This document shows positions 26,260 through 35,989 of a stretch of 58,746 nucleotides of DNA, piece after piece. This stretch comes from Alphaproteobacteria bacterium. Its GTDB lineage: Bacteria; Pseudomonadota; Alphaproteobacteria; Micropepsales; Micropepsaceae. Each line of letters starts with the position of its first letter. Position 1 is the first letter of the stretch. A model generated the notes under the pieces. It was not told the DNA's origin, did not search any database, and saw only the letters and a list, made by a program, of their open reading frames with translations. The translations under genes and the position numbers were made by a program. Location: assembly GCA_017983635.1 (NCBI GenBank), contig JAGOBA010000020.1, forward strand, positions 1 to 58,746, given 5' to 3'.

Positions 26260-27264
26260 CTAGTTCAGGTCGACCGTCGCGCGGCGGTTTTGCGGCTCTT
26301 TCACGCCGTCGCCGGTCTGAACCATCAGCTCCGACTCACCCTTGCCCGACGTTGAGATCGAACCTTCGGCGATACCCTTGCCGGCGAGGTTAGACTTCGC
26401 GGCGTTGGCGCGGCATTCCGAGAGTTTTTGGTTGTAGCTGTTCGAACCCGAAGAGTCGGTGTGGCCGACGATGCGGACCGACGCCGAACCTTGCGACTTC
26501 GCTGCAGCCGCAGCCTCGCTCAACACCGAGTCGGCTTCCGCCGTGATGTTGCACTTGTTAAAGCCGAAGAAGATGATGAACTGCTTCGCAGCCGGCGGCG
26601 GGGGAGGCGGCGGCGGGGGCGGCGGCGGTGCTGCCTCAGGCGCGTCGTAACCCCAACGGAAACCGACCGACACAGTGTGCTTAGTCACGTCCATCTCGCG
26701 CGTCGCGCGCACCGCCACGAACTCGGGGGCATCCGCCCACAAGTAGCGGTACGTGAGGGCAAGGTCCCAATGCGGCGAGATACGGTAGGTCAGGCCTGCA
26801 ATGCCTTGTGCAGCGAAGACCGAGTCACTGTCGTCGACGAGATTGTTGTCAGTGAACTTGATATCGTCAAAGCCCACGCCAGCGCCGACATTCAAGAGCC
26901 ATGAATTCGAGAGCGGCAGGTCGTAAAGCGCGTTCACAAATCCGGTTAGCTCGGTCATCCGGCCTTGGGGCACAGGAACGTTGTTGACCGCAGTCAGCTG
27001 ATTGCTCCGATAGCCGATTTCGCCTTCCAAACGCCAATCATCGCCGAATGAATAACCGACAGTTCCAAGCGCGCCCCAACCGCTGGCGAACTCGATTGAC
27101 GCCAACGCGGGCACGCCCTCGACTTGCGTGTGGTCGACAGAGACCCAACCGCCTTCAAGGCCAACGTACCAGCCTTCACGCTCCGGTCCCGCAAGCGCCT
27201 GTCCAGCCGTCGAAACCAACCCCGCCACTGCGACGGCCCCAAGCAGAACTTTTTTGATTTTCAT
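26260..27264 (-). CDS. OmpA-family outer membrane protein (copy 1)
   Basis: A 334-residue protein: signal peptide (ending GQALAGPE), an eight-strand OmpA-like barrel at about 30-205 (GWYVGLEGGW, YSFGDDWRLEGEIGYRSN, HWDLALTYRYLWAD), a run of about twelve prolines near 212-223, and a C-terminal OmpA peptidoglycan-binding domain (IIFFGFNKCNITAEADSVL, VGHTDSSGSNSYNQKLSECR, NRRATVDLN). It anchors the outer membrane to peptidoglycan. The OmpA domain is nearly identical to copy 2 at 33.2 kb. The start ATG 27264 has GAGGGGA upstream. Confidence 0.93.
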   Translation of the reverse strand: MKIKKVLLGAVAVAGLVSTAGQALAGPEREGWYVGLEGGWVSVDHTQVEGVPALASIEFASGWGALGTVGYSFGDDWRLEGEIGYRSNQLTAVNNVPVPQGRMTELTGFVNALYDLPLSNSWLLNVGAGVGFDDIKFTDNNLVDDSDSVFAAQGIAGLTYRISPHWDLALTYRYLWADAPEFVAVRATREMDVTKHTVSVGFRWGYDAPEAAPPPPPPPPPPPPAAKQFIIFFGFNKCNITAEADSVLSEAAAAAKSQGSASVRIVGHTDSSGSNSYNQKLSECRANAAKSNLAGKGIAEGSISTSGKGESELMVQTGDGVKEPQNRRATVDLN

Positions 27265-27457
27265 AACATCCCCTCACGGATCTTCCGCCAAACTCACAAA
27301 CCAGTGGTCACGGGTTTTACACCCCTACCCCTAGCCTCACCTCAAAACATACAGGAGCGCTTCCCCGAACGGCACCGTAATCCGCCCCCTCGGCCAAAGA
27401 TTAACAACCCCCGTTGCCCCAAAACCACATCCAAAACAGCGGCCTGGCGCACGATCA

Positions 27458-28090
27458 TCACCGAAACTTGCGTCGGCCATCAATGCGCTCGACGCGGGCA
27501 GTACGGTTACGACCGTCCACCGTCATCTTGAAGCTGCCCATCATGGCGCTCTCGATGTAGGCCACCGACGATTCGTTCACGTCCAGCACCCGGTCCGCGA
27601 ACTGCCGCCAGACCTGGCCGTTAGCCAACGTAACCGTCACAAAGCCTTCGGCGTTGTAAGTGAACGCCGTGATCTTCGATTTGAACGCGGTAGCCTGCCC
27701 GTCGCTGTCGCGCTCAGTGACCTCCGCAGCCGGCACGCCGTCCAAAGGTCCGGCTACCGTGTCCTTGCCGAACTTCGTCAGCGTCGCCTGATCTTGATTG
27801 GCGCGTTCGCGCGCAAGCATCGCCTCGCGCTCGGCCAGCTCCGCCTCGCGCGCCCGGATGGCGGCTTCCCGCGCCTTCATATCGTCATCCCCCTTAACCA
27901 CCGTGGGCTCGCCCGAAGGTGCAGGTACGCTTGGCGCAGGCGACGACGATGGCAGCGCATCAAAACAGGCAAGACGCTCCTCGGCGTCGGTCAGCTTGCG
28001 GCATTCGTCGAAGGTTGCAGGCGCGGCAACCGCAGTGACGGAAACGAACGCCACCGCGACCACGACACTGAGTAGCTTGGCATTGTCCAT
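27458..28090 (-). CDS. Exported protein with CxxL..RLxCFD motif (paralogue A)
   Basis: A 210-residue protein with a signal peptide (to about AVAAPATF), then FDECRKLTDAEERLACFDAL, an N-terminal Cys-pair motif seen in many proteobacterial exported proteins. A short coiled coil follows near residues 72-98 (AREAAIRAREAELAEREAML). The C-terminal beta-rich domain has YNAEGFVTVTLANGQVWRQF and ends with ARVERIDG. The C-terminal domain resembles that of the protein at 39036-39590, and both sit beside a TonB-dependent receptor. Role unknown. Confidence 0.7.
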   Translation of the reverse strand: MDNAKLLSVVVAVAFVSVTAVAAPATFDECRKLTDAEERLACFDALPSSSPAPSVPAPSGEPTVVKGDDDMKAREAAIRAREAELAEREAMLARERANQDQATLTKFGKDTVAGPLDGVPAAEVTERDSDGQATAFKSKITAFTYNAEGFVTVTLANGQVWRQFADRVLDVNESSVAYIESAMMGSFKMTVDGRNRTARVERIDGRRKFR

Positions 28091-28120
28091 GTCTGTTGTC
28101 TCCCACCAACTCCTGAAGGA

Positions 28121-28147
28121 CTTACGGCGGCCATCGGCCGCCGTAAG
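28121..28147 (-). terminator. Hairpin after the TonB-dependent receptor gene
   Basis: A perfect 12-bp stem, CTTACGGCGGCC/GGCCGCCGTAAG with loop ATC, lies 31 bases after the receptor stop. The T-run is poor, so termination efficiency is uncertain. Confidence 0.55.
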
Positions 28148-28178
28148 AAACCACTCAATTCAACGACGCTAATCGCCG

Positions 28179-31109
28179 TTAGAAGCGGAAGCGCGTTCCA
28201 ATGAAGTAGCGGCGTCCTAGTGCATCGTACGTTGACGGCATCGTGTTACCGCTCACCACAGACGAAGACCCAATGTCGTTGCCGAAGATCGGCGGGTCTT
28301 GATCGGCCACGTTGATGACGCCGAAGCTGAGCTGCGCCCAATCAGTCAGGTCGTATTGACCGGAAACGTCGAAGTAGTTCTTCGCCGATACTGTCGGAGT
28401 CGGTGTCGGCCCCCCGTCGAAGTCGGCACTGTTGTACCACAGCCACCGCAACGACAGCGTCAAGTCTTCGTACGCCCACGTAAAGCGCTGAGACGCGGAA
28501 TACGTGAAGTTGGGATCGCCGCACTTCAATCCATACTTGCCCTCACAATGAGTGTCCGGCACGGCGATAGCGTCCGCCGTATTCGAGTATAGATCAATGT
28601 AAGTCGCGATACCGGCGTACGAGATGGTCCCCGCCTCACCAAGCCCAAGGTCCGCGACGTCAAACTTGTAATCCAGCTGGAAGTCGATGCCGCGGGCATT
28701 GAACTTGCCGGTATTACGATTCAGCAAGCTAATGGATGAGAACGTACCATCAAACAAATTTCCGCCCGTCGGCGACCGAGTCAACAGCAGACAATAAGCG
28801 TTGTTTGGGTCCGACGTCGGGTTTTGATTGGGCCCCGTTCCATAACATTGGTCCAGAACGGTCTGAGCATCACCTGCCGTAATAGCATTCTGAATATCGA
28901 TGTCATACCAGTCCGCACTCAGCACGAAGTTCTTGATGAACGTTGGCGTGATGACAACACCAATAGTCATGGTGTCCGAAGATTCTGAACTCAAGTTCGG
29001 ATTGCCACCAACCAAGGACCGCAACTGACCCGCAGGCGCGCTTGCAACAGGAACGCCAAGCAACGGTGTTCCGGTGTCCACACAAAGTTGCTGTACCGCC
29101 AAAGGAAGCAACGCAAAATTCACGTTGTCATTCGAGCACGGGTCAACGGCTGTGTCCGCACTCTCGGTCACCGGCGTGAACAACTCCGAAATATTAGCGG
29201 CTCTAGTCGCCCGTTGTTTCAGAGCGCGGAAGCGCAAGTCCGGTGTAGGTGACCACTCACCACCGTACTTGTATGTCTCGACATATTGCGCAGCGTTCGA
29301 ATACTGCGAAATGCGGAAACCGCCTTCGAGCGAGAGGTTGTGGAACAGGAACTGTCCCTCGATGAGCGGAACTTTGGCTTCCACAAAGCCTTCCTTGACG
29401 TTGAATCCGCCAAAGACCTTGCCCGATGGCCCGAAGCCAAGAACGTTGTTCTTCTGGAGGTTATCGTCGGGAACGTTTTGCGCTTCCTCTTCGCGATACT
29501 CGAACCCGAACGCCACAGCGATCGGCGATTCCGCCCAAGGACTCTTCGCTTCACTTCCGAGGTCGCCCGTCATCGCACCGCCGGCAACCAGCTGGGTGTT
29601 GTCGCCGACTTCCGCCAAATCAAGCGTCCAGAACGCCACCGCGGCGGGGTCTACCGGATTTGAGGTGAAGATATTCGACACCACGCAACCGCCGGACGGG
29701 TCGATACAGGTCACCCCGTCGGTCGTCAAAATCGACTGCTGGAAGCGAGCTTTCGACGCGTCGCCCAACAAGTTGTGGCTGTACTGCGTACGACCGGCTT
29801 GAGCAAAAAGCTCCCACGCCCAGCTGTCGTTTAGCTCACCCTCGAACGCCGCATTGATTTGATAGCTGCTGCGGACGTTTTCTTCGCGCCGCGGACCGTT
29901 CTCAACCAACCGCTTGAGGAAGAAGAAGCCCACCCGGTTGTCGTCGTCCACCAGATCGCCGTTTGCGTCGCCATCCGCGATGGTGTCGCCGTCCAAGTCT
30001 TCCAAGAAATCAGGAATGCCATTCCCGTTACGAAGATCCTGCAGCGTTGCAAGCGTTCCCGGCGTCAAATTCGGATTGTCGAGGTTGACCTCAAACGAGT
30101 CGATAATCGGCGACGGCGCCAGCTGCGACGGCACGCGGTTGTAGCTATAGCGCGCGTTCACCTTGAACCGCGTATGGTCGTCGAGGGAGTAAGTTGCCGC
30201 ACCGCCGAGATTGTAACGGTCTTGCGGCACTTCCAAATAGTTGAACGGCGCAAAGTTGAACGTCGTGGAGAACGGCACCAAATCACCCGCCGCATTGAAC
30301 TCGACAAGCGTACTGGTCGTCGTCTGTGTGAAACCAGTAATAATGCCCTGCGGAGCGGCCGTGCTTCCCAAAATCCTCAGCTTCGTTTTGGCCGTGTTTG
30401 GCCCCAACGCATTCTTCGAAAATGCCCGGTTGGCTTGCGAGACGCCGCGGCGTTCCGTGTGACCGGCCCAAACCACGACGTTACCCCGACCGCCGTCAAA
30501 ATTCGCACCAACCCGGCCGCTAATGTCGAACGTCTCGCCATCGGCCCGCTCGGTCTCGCGATAGTTCATGTCCAACTCGGCGCCAACGAACTGGTCGTCG
30601 AGAATGATGTTGACGACGCCGGCGACCGCATCGGAACCGTACACGGCAGAGGCGCCACCGGTGACCACTTCAACGCGTTTGATCATATTCACTGGCAGCG
30701 AGTTCAAGTCGGAGCTGCTGCCCGTCAAGTCGGGAGTCACGCGCCGACCGTTCACCAGCACCAGGGTTCGTCCAGCGCCGAGACCGCGAAGATCAACTTG
30801 CGCCGAACCGTCGCTACCGTTGTTGACGCCCGCGTTGAGCGAGGGCGCTGTCTGCGGCAGATCAAGGAGAATCGTGTCGACGTTGATCGTACCCTGGAAC
30901 TCAAGCTCGTTCCGGTTCACAAAGGTGATCGGGCTATTGGACTGCAGGTTCTGCGAACGAATGCGCGAACCCGTGACCGTCACCTTCTCGACCGGCGCCG
31001 CGCCTGTCGTCGGCTGCGCTACGGCCCCGGACCCAAAGCTCGACACAGTCGCCAAGGCCGCCCCGGCCAGGAGCATGCTCTTCAGCGTCTGTATTTTTGT
31101 AGAATTCAT
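28179..31109 (-). CDS. TonB-dependent receptor (copy 1)
   Basis: A 976-residue outer-membrane receptor. A signal peptide (MNSTKIQTLKSMLLAGAALA) is followed by the TonB-box-like KVTVTGSRI. The plug domain at about 60-190 has VDLRGLGAGRTLVLVNGRRV and VEVVTGGASAVYGSDAVAGV. A 22-strand barrel ends in a terminal aromatic (RRYFIGTRFRF). The insertion near residue 400 has a calcium-like Asp repeat (DLDGDTIADGDANGDLVDDD). It imports an unknown large substrate with TonB energy. The start ATG 31109 has GAGGGGG upstream; the frame is open further but lacks a signal there. Confidence 0.93.
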   Translation of the reverse strand: MNSTKIQTLKSMLLAGAALATVSSFGSGAVAQPTTGAAPVEKVTVTGSRIRSQNLQSNSPITFVNRNELEFQGTINVDTILLDLPQTAPSLNAGVNNGSDGSAQVDLRGLGAGRTLVLVNGRRVTPDLTGSSSDLNSLPVNMIKRVEVVTGGASAVYGSDAVAGVVNIILDDQFVGAELDMNYRETERADGETFDISGRVGANFDGGRGNVVVWAGHTERRGVSQANRAFSKNALGPNTAKTKLRILGSTAAPQGIITGFTQTTTSTLVEFNAAGDLVPFSTTFNFAPFNYLEVPQDRYNLGGAATYSLDDHTRFKVNARYSYNRVPSQLAPSPIIDSFEVNLDNPNLTPGTLATLQDLRNGNGIPDFLEDLDGDTIADGDANGDLVDDDNRVGFFFLKRLVENGPRREENVRSSYQINAAFEGELNDSWAWELFAQAGRTQYSHNLLGDASKARFQQSILTTDGVTCIDPSGGCVVSNIFTSNPVDPAAVAFWTLDLAEVGDNTQLVAGGAMTGDLGSEAKSPWAESPIAVAFGFEYREEEAQNVPDDNLQKNNVLGFGPSGKVFGGFNVKEGFVEAKVPLIEGQFLFHNLSLEGGFRISQYSNAAQYVETYKYGGEWSPTPDLRFRALKQRATRAANISELFTPVTESADTAVDPCSNDNVNFALLPLAVQQLCVDTGTPLLGVPVASAPAGQLRSLVGGNPNLSSESSDTMTIGVVITPTFIKNFVLSADWYDIDIQNAITAGDAQTVLDQCYGTGPNQNPTSDPNNAYCLLLTRSPTGGNLFDGTFSSISLLNRNTGKFNARGIDFQLDYKFDVADLGLGEAGTISYAGIATYIDLYSNTADAIAVPDTHCEGKYGLKCGDPNFTYSASQRFTWAYEDLTLSLRWLWYNSADFDGGPTPTPTVSAKNYFDVSGQYDLTDWAQLSFGVINVADQDPPIFGNDIGSSSVVSGNTMPSTYDALGRRYFIGTRFRF

Positions 31110-31277
31110 GACAAAAACCCCCTCAAAACTTGGAAACCAGTGCCTGTCGCACGGCCAAAAAACTCGCCCGGCCCGACTCCCGTCAGCCCTCACCTAAATT
31201 GACCTGCTACGGCGCGCCCACGCAATCATGAACAGGGAGCCAAAATTAAGAAATCACCCCCGTGTGACCCAAACGCC

Positions 31278-33161
31278 TCACGATTTTTGCGTGTAGTCAC
31301 GGCTCGGTACACTCGGACCACCGAGTTCGTCGATCAGAGGCCCCAGAAACGCTTCATAGTGCCGCCACCGTTCAAGCGACGAACGGTAAATGGGCTGGCG
31401 CACCTGCGCGGCGCTAGCGGTGCGGACCGGCCGATCGGTTTTGTAATACTGCGTCACACGAGGGTTCCACTCGAGCCCGCAAAACTCAAGCAGGCGCCGC
31501 ATCTGGGTCTCGCTGTCGCCCACGAGTTCGTCGTACGAGACCTCGAGGAACGCTTGGGCTGGCAAGACTTGCCGCCAATGGTCCATGAGTCTGTCGTAGG
31601 CCATGTAGGCCCGCCCCAGCTCGCGCAAGTCGTACGCATAGTCCAAACGCCCGGCAAACAGCTTAGAGAAACACGAGATGCAGACGTCGATAGGATTTCG
31701 CTTGGTGTGGATGATCTTCGCGCCGGGTAGCGCCAAGTGGATGATGCCCAGATGCATGTAGTTGCCGGGCATCTTGTCTGTCAGGCGCACGGCTTTCGGC
31801 CAGCGCTCCGAAACGCTGTCGACGTACGCTTGCCCAACGGCGGCGAAATCGGCGTTGCTGAACTCGTGAAAGAACTCTGGATAGGCCAAATCTGATCGCG
31901 CCAACCGCTGCAGGAGATCGGCCGCGACGCCGTTGACCGCCCGTCCGAAATTGTGGAGCTCGCCCCCGGCGGTAACGTCCGGATGGCTGGCCAGGATCTG
32001 TTCGACCAGCGTCGTGCCGGACCGCGGCATGCCCAGGATAAAGACCGGTAACTTGCTTGCGATGCCAACGCCCTCGCGGGCGGCGACAAAGTCGGACGTA
32101 ACGACCTTCTCAAGCCGCTCGAAGGCCGCCCGATCATGACCCTGATCGTACTCGAAGTCGGACCGCACGATCGCGTTCGCTTCGAGCCACAACGGAAACG
32201 CTTTGTCGTATTCGCCGACATCGTCATAGACTTTGCCCATCGCGAACAGGATATGCGCGCGCTCGCCCTTCGGCAGCCTGTCGCGATCGGCGAGGAGCGC
32301 CTCCATGGCGGCCACATGCGGGTCGCTGAGCGAGCGAAACGTCCGCGCGTGCGCGAGGTTGAAATATGCGCCGGCGACCTTGGCATCGATCTTCAGGGCC
32401 CGTTCAAACGATTGGGTTGCTTCCTGCAGCCGGCCGAGTTCACGCAAGACGTTGCCCAATCGGATGTGCGGGCTGGGGCTATTCGGCGCCAACCGCGCCG
32501 CTTGTTCGAGGGCGGCAACGGAATCTTTCGGGCGGCCTTGCGAGCGCATGACTGTGGCCAAGCGTTCGTAGAATTCCGCCCGGTTCGGCACGATCGCAGA
32601 TGCGCGCCGATACTCGAGTTCGGCCGCCAAGTGCTGCTGCTGCTTAAAGAGAAGGTCTCCCCGATTGGCGATGGCATCGGCATGGAGCGGATTTAGAGTG
32701 ATGGCGTTGTCGAACGCCTGCAAAGCCTTTTCGTCTTCGCCGAGTTCCACATACGCGACGCCAAGGTTTGAGAACAAATCAGCGCCTCTAACGCCCTCCG
32801 CGAGCGCCGCAGCCCCGTGCTGGACCGCCGCGTCCGGATCGCCTGATTTTCGCAGCAGGTCGACGAGGGTCGCATGTAGAAAGGCCGCTCGCGGCGCAAG
32901 CCGCAGCGTTTCCTTGATGACGCCAATCGACTCATCCGACCGTCCGGTCTCGAAAAACACCGCAGCAAGTTTGTAGAGCGCTTCGACATTGCCTGGCTCC
33001 AAGCTGAGAACGTGCTTGAGCGCGCGCTCAGCCATGTCGAATTTGCGTTCGGCGAGACAGCGGTCGGCCCGCGCAAGGAACTGCTGTTTCGTCGTCACGT
33101 TTGCCAAAGCCTGCGGGGAATTGTGTTCGCGCTCCCCATATTGCAGCGGCGGGCGAAACAC
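31278..33161 (-). CDS. TPR-sulfotransferase fusion protein
   Basis: A protein of up to 627 residues. TPR repeats fill residues about 25-345 (for example NPLHADAIANRGDLLFKQQQ). A sulfotransferase domain follows, with the PAPS 5'-phosphosulfate loop FILGMPRSGTTLVEQIL near residue 379 and the 3'-phosphate motif KRNPIDVCISCFSKLF near residue 480. Such TPR-sulfotransferases are thought to sulfate proteins or peptides. The start is uncertain: GTG 33161 lacks a clear ribosome site and GTG 33098 (VTTKQQFL) would begin right at the TPRs. It lies between a TonB receptor and an OmpA gene. Confidence 0.87.
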   Translation of the reverse strand: MFRPPLQYGEREHNSPQALANVTTKQQFLARADRCLAERKFDMAERALKHVLSLEPGNVEALYKLAAVFFETGRSDESIGVIKETLRLAPRAAFLHATLVDLLRKSGDPDAAVQHGAAALAEGVRGADLFSNLGVAYVELGEDEKALQAFDNAITLNPLHADAIANRGDLLFKQQQHLAAELEYRRASAIVPNRAEFYERLATVMRSQGRPKDSVAALEQAARLAPNSPSPHIRLGNVLRELGRLQEATQSFERALKIDAKVAGAYFNLAHARTFRSLSDPHVAAMEALLADRDRLPKGERAHILFAMGKVYDDVGEYDKAFPLWLEANAIVRSDFEYDQGHDRAAFERLEKVVTSDFVAAREGVGIASKLPVFILGMPRSGTTLVEQILASHPDVTAGGELHNFGRAVNGVAADLLQRLARSDLAYPEFFHEFSNADFAAVGQAYVDSVSERWPKAVRLTDKMPGNYMHLGIIHLALPGAKIIHTKRNPIDVCISCFSKLFAGRLDYAYDLRELGRAYMAYDRLMDHWRQVLPAQAFLEVSYDELVGDSETQMRRLLEFCGLEWNPRVTQYYKTDRPVRTASAAQVRQPIYRSSLERWRHYEAFLGPLIDELGGPSVPSRDYTQKS

Positions 33162-33182
33162 AATGCGTCGGACACAACGACA

Positions 33183-33208
33183 AAGGGCGGGACTTTCGCC
33201 CCGCCCTT
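33183..33208 (-). terminator. Terminator after ompA-like copy 2
   Basis: AAGGGCGGG at 33183-33191 pairs with CCCGCCCTT at 33200-33208, loop ACTTTCGC. It is 24 bases beyond the stop of the OmpA-like gene and resembles the hairpin at 26211-26232. Confidence 0.6.
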
Positions 33209-33232
33209 GCTCAAGTAGAGAGTCTCAGTTCC

Positions 33233-34249
33233 TTATTGCAGGTCCACCGTCGCGCGGCGGTTCTGCGGTTCTTTCACGCCGTCGCCGGTTTGAACCATGA
33301 GTTCCGATTCACCCTTGCCGGACGTCGAGATCGAACCCTCAGAGATGCCCTTACCGGCCAGGTTTGCCTTCGCGGCATTGGCGCGGCACTCAGACAATTT
33401 CTGGTTGTAGGCGTTCGAGCCCGAGCTGTCGGTGTGGCCGACAACGCGCACCGACGCCGAACCGCTCGACTTCGCTGCCGACGCTGCTTCGCTCAGCACC
33501 GCGTCTGCTTCCGCCGTGATGTTGCACTTGTTGAAGCCGAAGAAGATGATGAATTGCTTCGGCGGCGGCGGCGCAACCACAACCGGCGGCGGCTCAGCCG
33601 GCGGCGGCGGCGGATCGTCGTAGCCGTAACGCAGACCGATCGTCAGCGCGTGCTTCGTGATGTCCAAGTCGTTTTGGCCAACCGGGAACGGCCCGTTGCC
33701 GAAAGTCGGGGACAGAAGTTGCGCGCTGTCTGCCCAGAGATAGCGGTAGGTTAGGTGCATATCCCAGTGCTGCGTCAGCATGTACGTCAGCCCGGCGATA
33801 CCCTGCGCCGCGAACACTTTGTCTTCACGGTCTGCGCCAAGATGGTTCTCAAAGCGAACCCCATCGACGCCGACGCCGCCACCAATATCCAAGCGCCAGC
33901 GTTGGCCCTGAAGGAGGTCGTAGCGCAAATTCATGAAGCCGGTGAACTCGGTTAAGTTACCGGACACCGCGGCAATATTATTAAACCGCTCCAAATCGTT
34001 GCTGCGGTACCCAATCTCGCCTTCCCAGCGGAGCCGGTTGTCAAACGCGTAACCAACCGTTCCAAAAATGGCGAGGCCTTCGCCGAACGCCAGACTGTTG
34101 TAACCCGAACTCGGCAGCGCGGTGTCCTGGACGGAAGAGAACCCACCTTCCAAACCAAAATACCAGCCGTGACGCACAGAATCCGCATTTGCAGCCGACG
34201 TGATCGCCAATACGGCAACCGCCCCAAGCAGTGTTCCCCTCAAGCCCAT
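33233..34249 (-). CDS. OmpA-family outer membrane protein (copy 2)
   Basis: A 338-residue paralogue of the protein at 26260-27264 with the same layout: signal peptide (ending ITSAANADS), barrel (GWYFGLEGGFSSV, RLRWEGEIGYRSND, HWDMHLTYRYLWAD), a Pro-rich hinge, and an almost identical OmpA domain (IIFFGFNKCNITAEADAVL, VGHTDSSGSNAYNQKLSECR). The barrels have diverged far more than the OmpA domain, suggesting different surface loops on a shared anchor. The start ATG 34249 has GAGAGGG upstream. An open extension to 34318 has no signal peptide. Confidence 0.92.
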   Translation of the reverse strand: MGLRGTLLGAVAVLAITSAANADSVRHGWYFGLEGGFSSVQDTALPSSGYNSLAFGEGLAIFGTVGYAFDNRLRWEGEIGYRSNDLERFNNIAAVSGNLTEFTGFMNLRYDLLQGQRWRLDIGGGVGVDGVRFENHLGADREDKVFAAQGIAGLTYMLTQHWDMHLTYRYLWADSAQLLSPTFGNGPFPVGQNDLDITKHALTIGLRYGYDDPPPPPAEPPPVVVAPPPPKQFIIFFGFNKCNITAEADAVLSEAASAAKSSGSASVRVVGHTDSSGSNAYNQKLSECRANAAKANLAGKGISEGSISTSGKGESELMVQTGDGVKEPQNRRATVDLQ

Positions 34250-34482
34250 CGCACCCTCTCTACAAAAAGAACGGCCCGTCCCGTAACCCCAAACAGGCAG
34301 AAAATTACAAGTGCACAAGAGTTCTCTCTTGCACTCTCGGCGATCTTACAGGACCGTTGACGACACGCGAAAGGCCCAACATGCTCGTTGCACCCCACTG
34401 TGGGGCAGTTCTTCTGGTTGTGTTGCCATAATAATACACGCCGTCCCGCACCGAAATTATCCATGACGAAACAAAGGCGCAA
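34250..34482. other. Divergent promoter region of ompA-like and hydroxylase genes
   Basis: The 233 bases separate the minus-strand OmpA gene from the plus-strand TPR-hydroxylase gene and so should contain both promoters. The stretch is less GC-rich than its surroundings. I see no confident -35/-10 pair, operator or RNA. Confidence 0.4.
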
Positions 34483-35742
34483 ATGAGGAGCGTTCAAGAG
34501 TTGGTCCGGCTGGCCCGCGAGGCCGCCCGCGCCGGTGTCTTTTCGCAGGCCGAAGCGAACTGGCGAGCGGTCCTCGAACAGGACCCGGGCCATGCCGAAG
34601 CGCTCTTTACCACCGGGATGTTGGCCCTAAGCCGAGGCGATCAGGCGGCCGCGCTCGACCTGCTCAGCCGCTCGCGAAGCGTGCAACCACGTCACACCCC
34701 GACGCACTTGGCATTGGCAACACTCAAGCAGCAGCAGGGCGACGACGAAGGCGAAATGCAATGCTTGGAAATGGCGCTGCGGATCGACCCCTATTTCCTC
34801 CCCGCGATGCTCGCCAAGGCCGCCAATCTCAAACGGCGCGGACAAACGAGAGCGGCCGCGTGGCATTACGGCAACGCGCTTAAGGTGGTGCCGAAGGACG
34901 CGCGCCTGGCGCCGGAGTTGATGAACGCCCTGACACAGGCGCGCCAATTCGTGGCCGCCAACGCACGCGCGCTCAACGCGTTCACGCGCGAACGAATGGA
35001 GCAGATCAAGCAAAGTCACCCCGGCGCCGACCTACGCCGCCTGGAAGAGAGCATCGACATCGCCACCGGCACACGCAAAAGGTATGTCAGTGAGCCGCTG
35101 ACGCTCTATTTCCCGCGCGTGCCATCCGTGCAGTTTTTCGATCGGGAGGACTTTGCCTGGGTCAGCGAGCTCGAAGCCAAAACGCAGGAAATCAAAAGCG
35201 AATGTGAAGCCCTGCTCAAGCGATCACAGGAAGATTTCGAGCCCTATGTCCAGTTCCGTCCCGGCATGCCGGTGAACCAGTGGGCGGACCTCAATAACTC
35301 CAAAAACTGGAGCACTTATTTTCTTTGGAAGGGCGGCGAGAAGATAGCGCCACACTGTGAAGCCTGCCCGAAGACGGCGGCGGCACTCGAAGCGGTGCCC
35401 ATGGCCGACTTCGACGGTCATTCGCCGGTTGCAATGTTCTCGGTGCTACAACCGCACACCCGGATCCCGCCGCATACCGGCGAAACCAATGCCCGCCTCG
35501 TGGTTCATCTGCCGCTGATCATACCGCCGGCGTGCGCCTTCCGGGTCGGCAACGAAACCCGCGAATGGCGCGAGGGCCAGGTCTTCATTTTCGACGATTC
35601 CATCGAACATGAAGCCTGGAACGACAGTGATTATGTGCGGACCGTCCTGATTTTTGACATCTGGAATCCCCATTTGACCGCGGCGGAGCGGGCAGGGGCG
35701 GTGGCCACAATGCATGCGCTGCGGGATTTCTACGCCGCCTAA
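34483..35742 (+). CDS. TPR-aspartyl/asparaginyl beta-hydroxylase-like protein
   Basis: A 419-residue protein. TPR repeats fill residues about 1-150 (VLEQDPGHAEALFTTGMLAL). A cupin-type AspH domain occupies about 215-395, with YFLWKGGEKIAPHCEACPKT, the first iron-ligand region IPPHTGETNARLVVHLPL near residue 330, and the distal His in IFDDSIEHEAWNDSDYVRTV near residue 376. Family members hydroxylate Asp/Asn residues using 2-oxoglutarate and Fe(II). As in many bacterial AspH proteins only two His ligands are evident. The start is ATG 34483. It lies near a TPR-sulfotransferase and two TonB receptors. Confidence 0.87.
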   Translation: MRSVQELVRLAREAARAGVFSQAEANWRAVLEQDPGHAEALFTTGMLALSRGDQAAALDLLSRSRSVQPRHTPTHLALATLKQQQGDDEGEMQCLEMALRIDPYFLPAMLAKAANLKRRGQTRAAAWHYGNALKVVPKDARLAPELMNALTQARQFVAANARALNAFTRERMEQIKQSHPGADLRRLEESIDIATGTRKRYVSEPLTLYFPRVPSVQFFDREDFAWVSELEAKTQEIKSECEALLKRSQEDFEPYVQFRPGMPVNQWADLNNSKNWSTYFLWKGGEKIAPHCEACPKTAAALEAVPMADFDGHSPVAMFSVLQPHTRIPPHTGETNARLVVHLPLIIPPACAFRVGNETREWREGQVFIFDDSIEHEAWNDSDYVRTVLIFDIWNPHLTAAERAGAVATMHALRDFYAA

Positions 35743-35989
35743 TCAGCTGTTTCGGCGAAAACCGGCGCAATTCGGCCCCGATCCGCTGATGCAATCATGT
35801 GACAGCTTGTGACAATCCTCTCCAAGCTCGCCTGATAGCGATTGCTGCGCCGCGCGTGGCGCCGTTAGGATACAACTACAAAGAATGCGAACCGCACCGG
35901 TTCCATTGCTTCTGTTGCGCGGTTTTTGCCCGAAATGGCGCAGGGGGACTTTCCAGGGGTGTTTGGGCGAGAAAATTTGGGGGGCTTAA
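35743..35989. other. Intergenic region before TonB-dependent receptor copy 2
   Basis: About 247 bases with no supported gene. It ends in a G-rich tract (TTTGGGGGGCTTAA) that serves as ribosome-binding site for the receptor's GTG start. Promoter elements are not clear. Confidence 0.4.

Noticed and set aside
26590..26632. GGCGGC-rich run that looks like a simple repeat
   Set aside because: It encodes the proline hinge between barrel and OmpA domain and is coding sequence.
29859..31202. A 447-residue plus-strand frame inside the TonB receptor gene
   Set aside because: Antisense shadow; the receptor reading is unambiguous.
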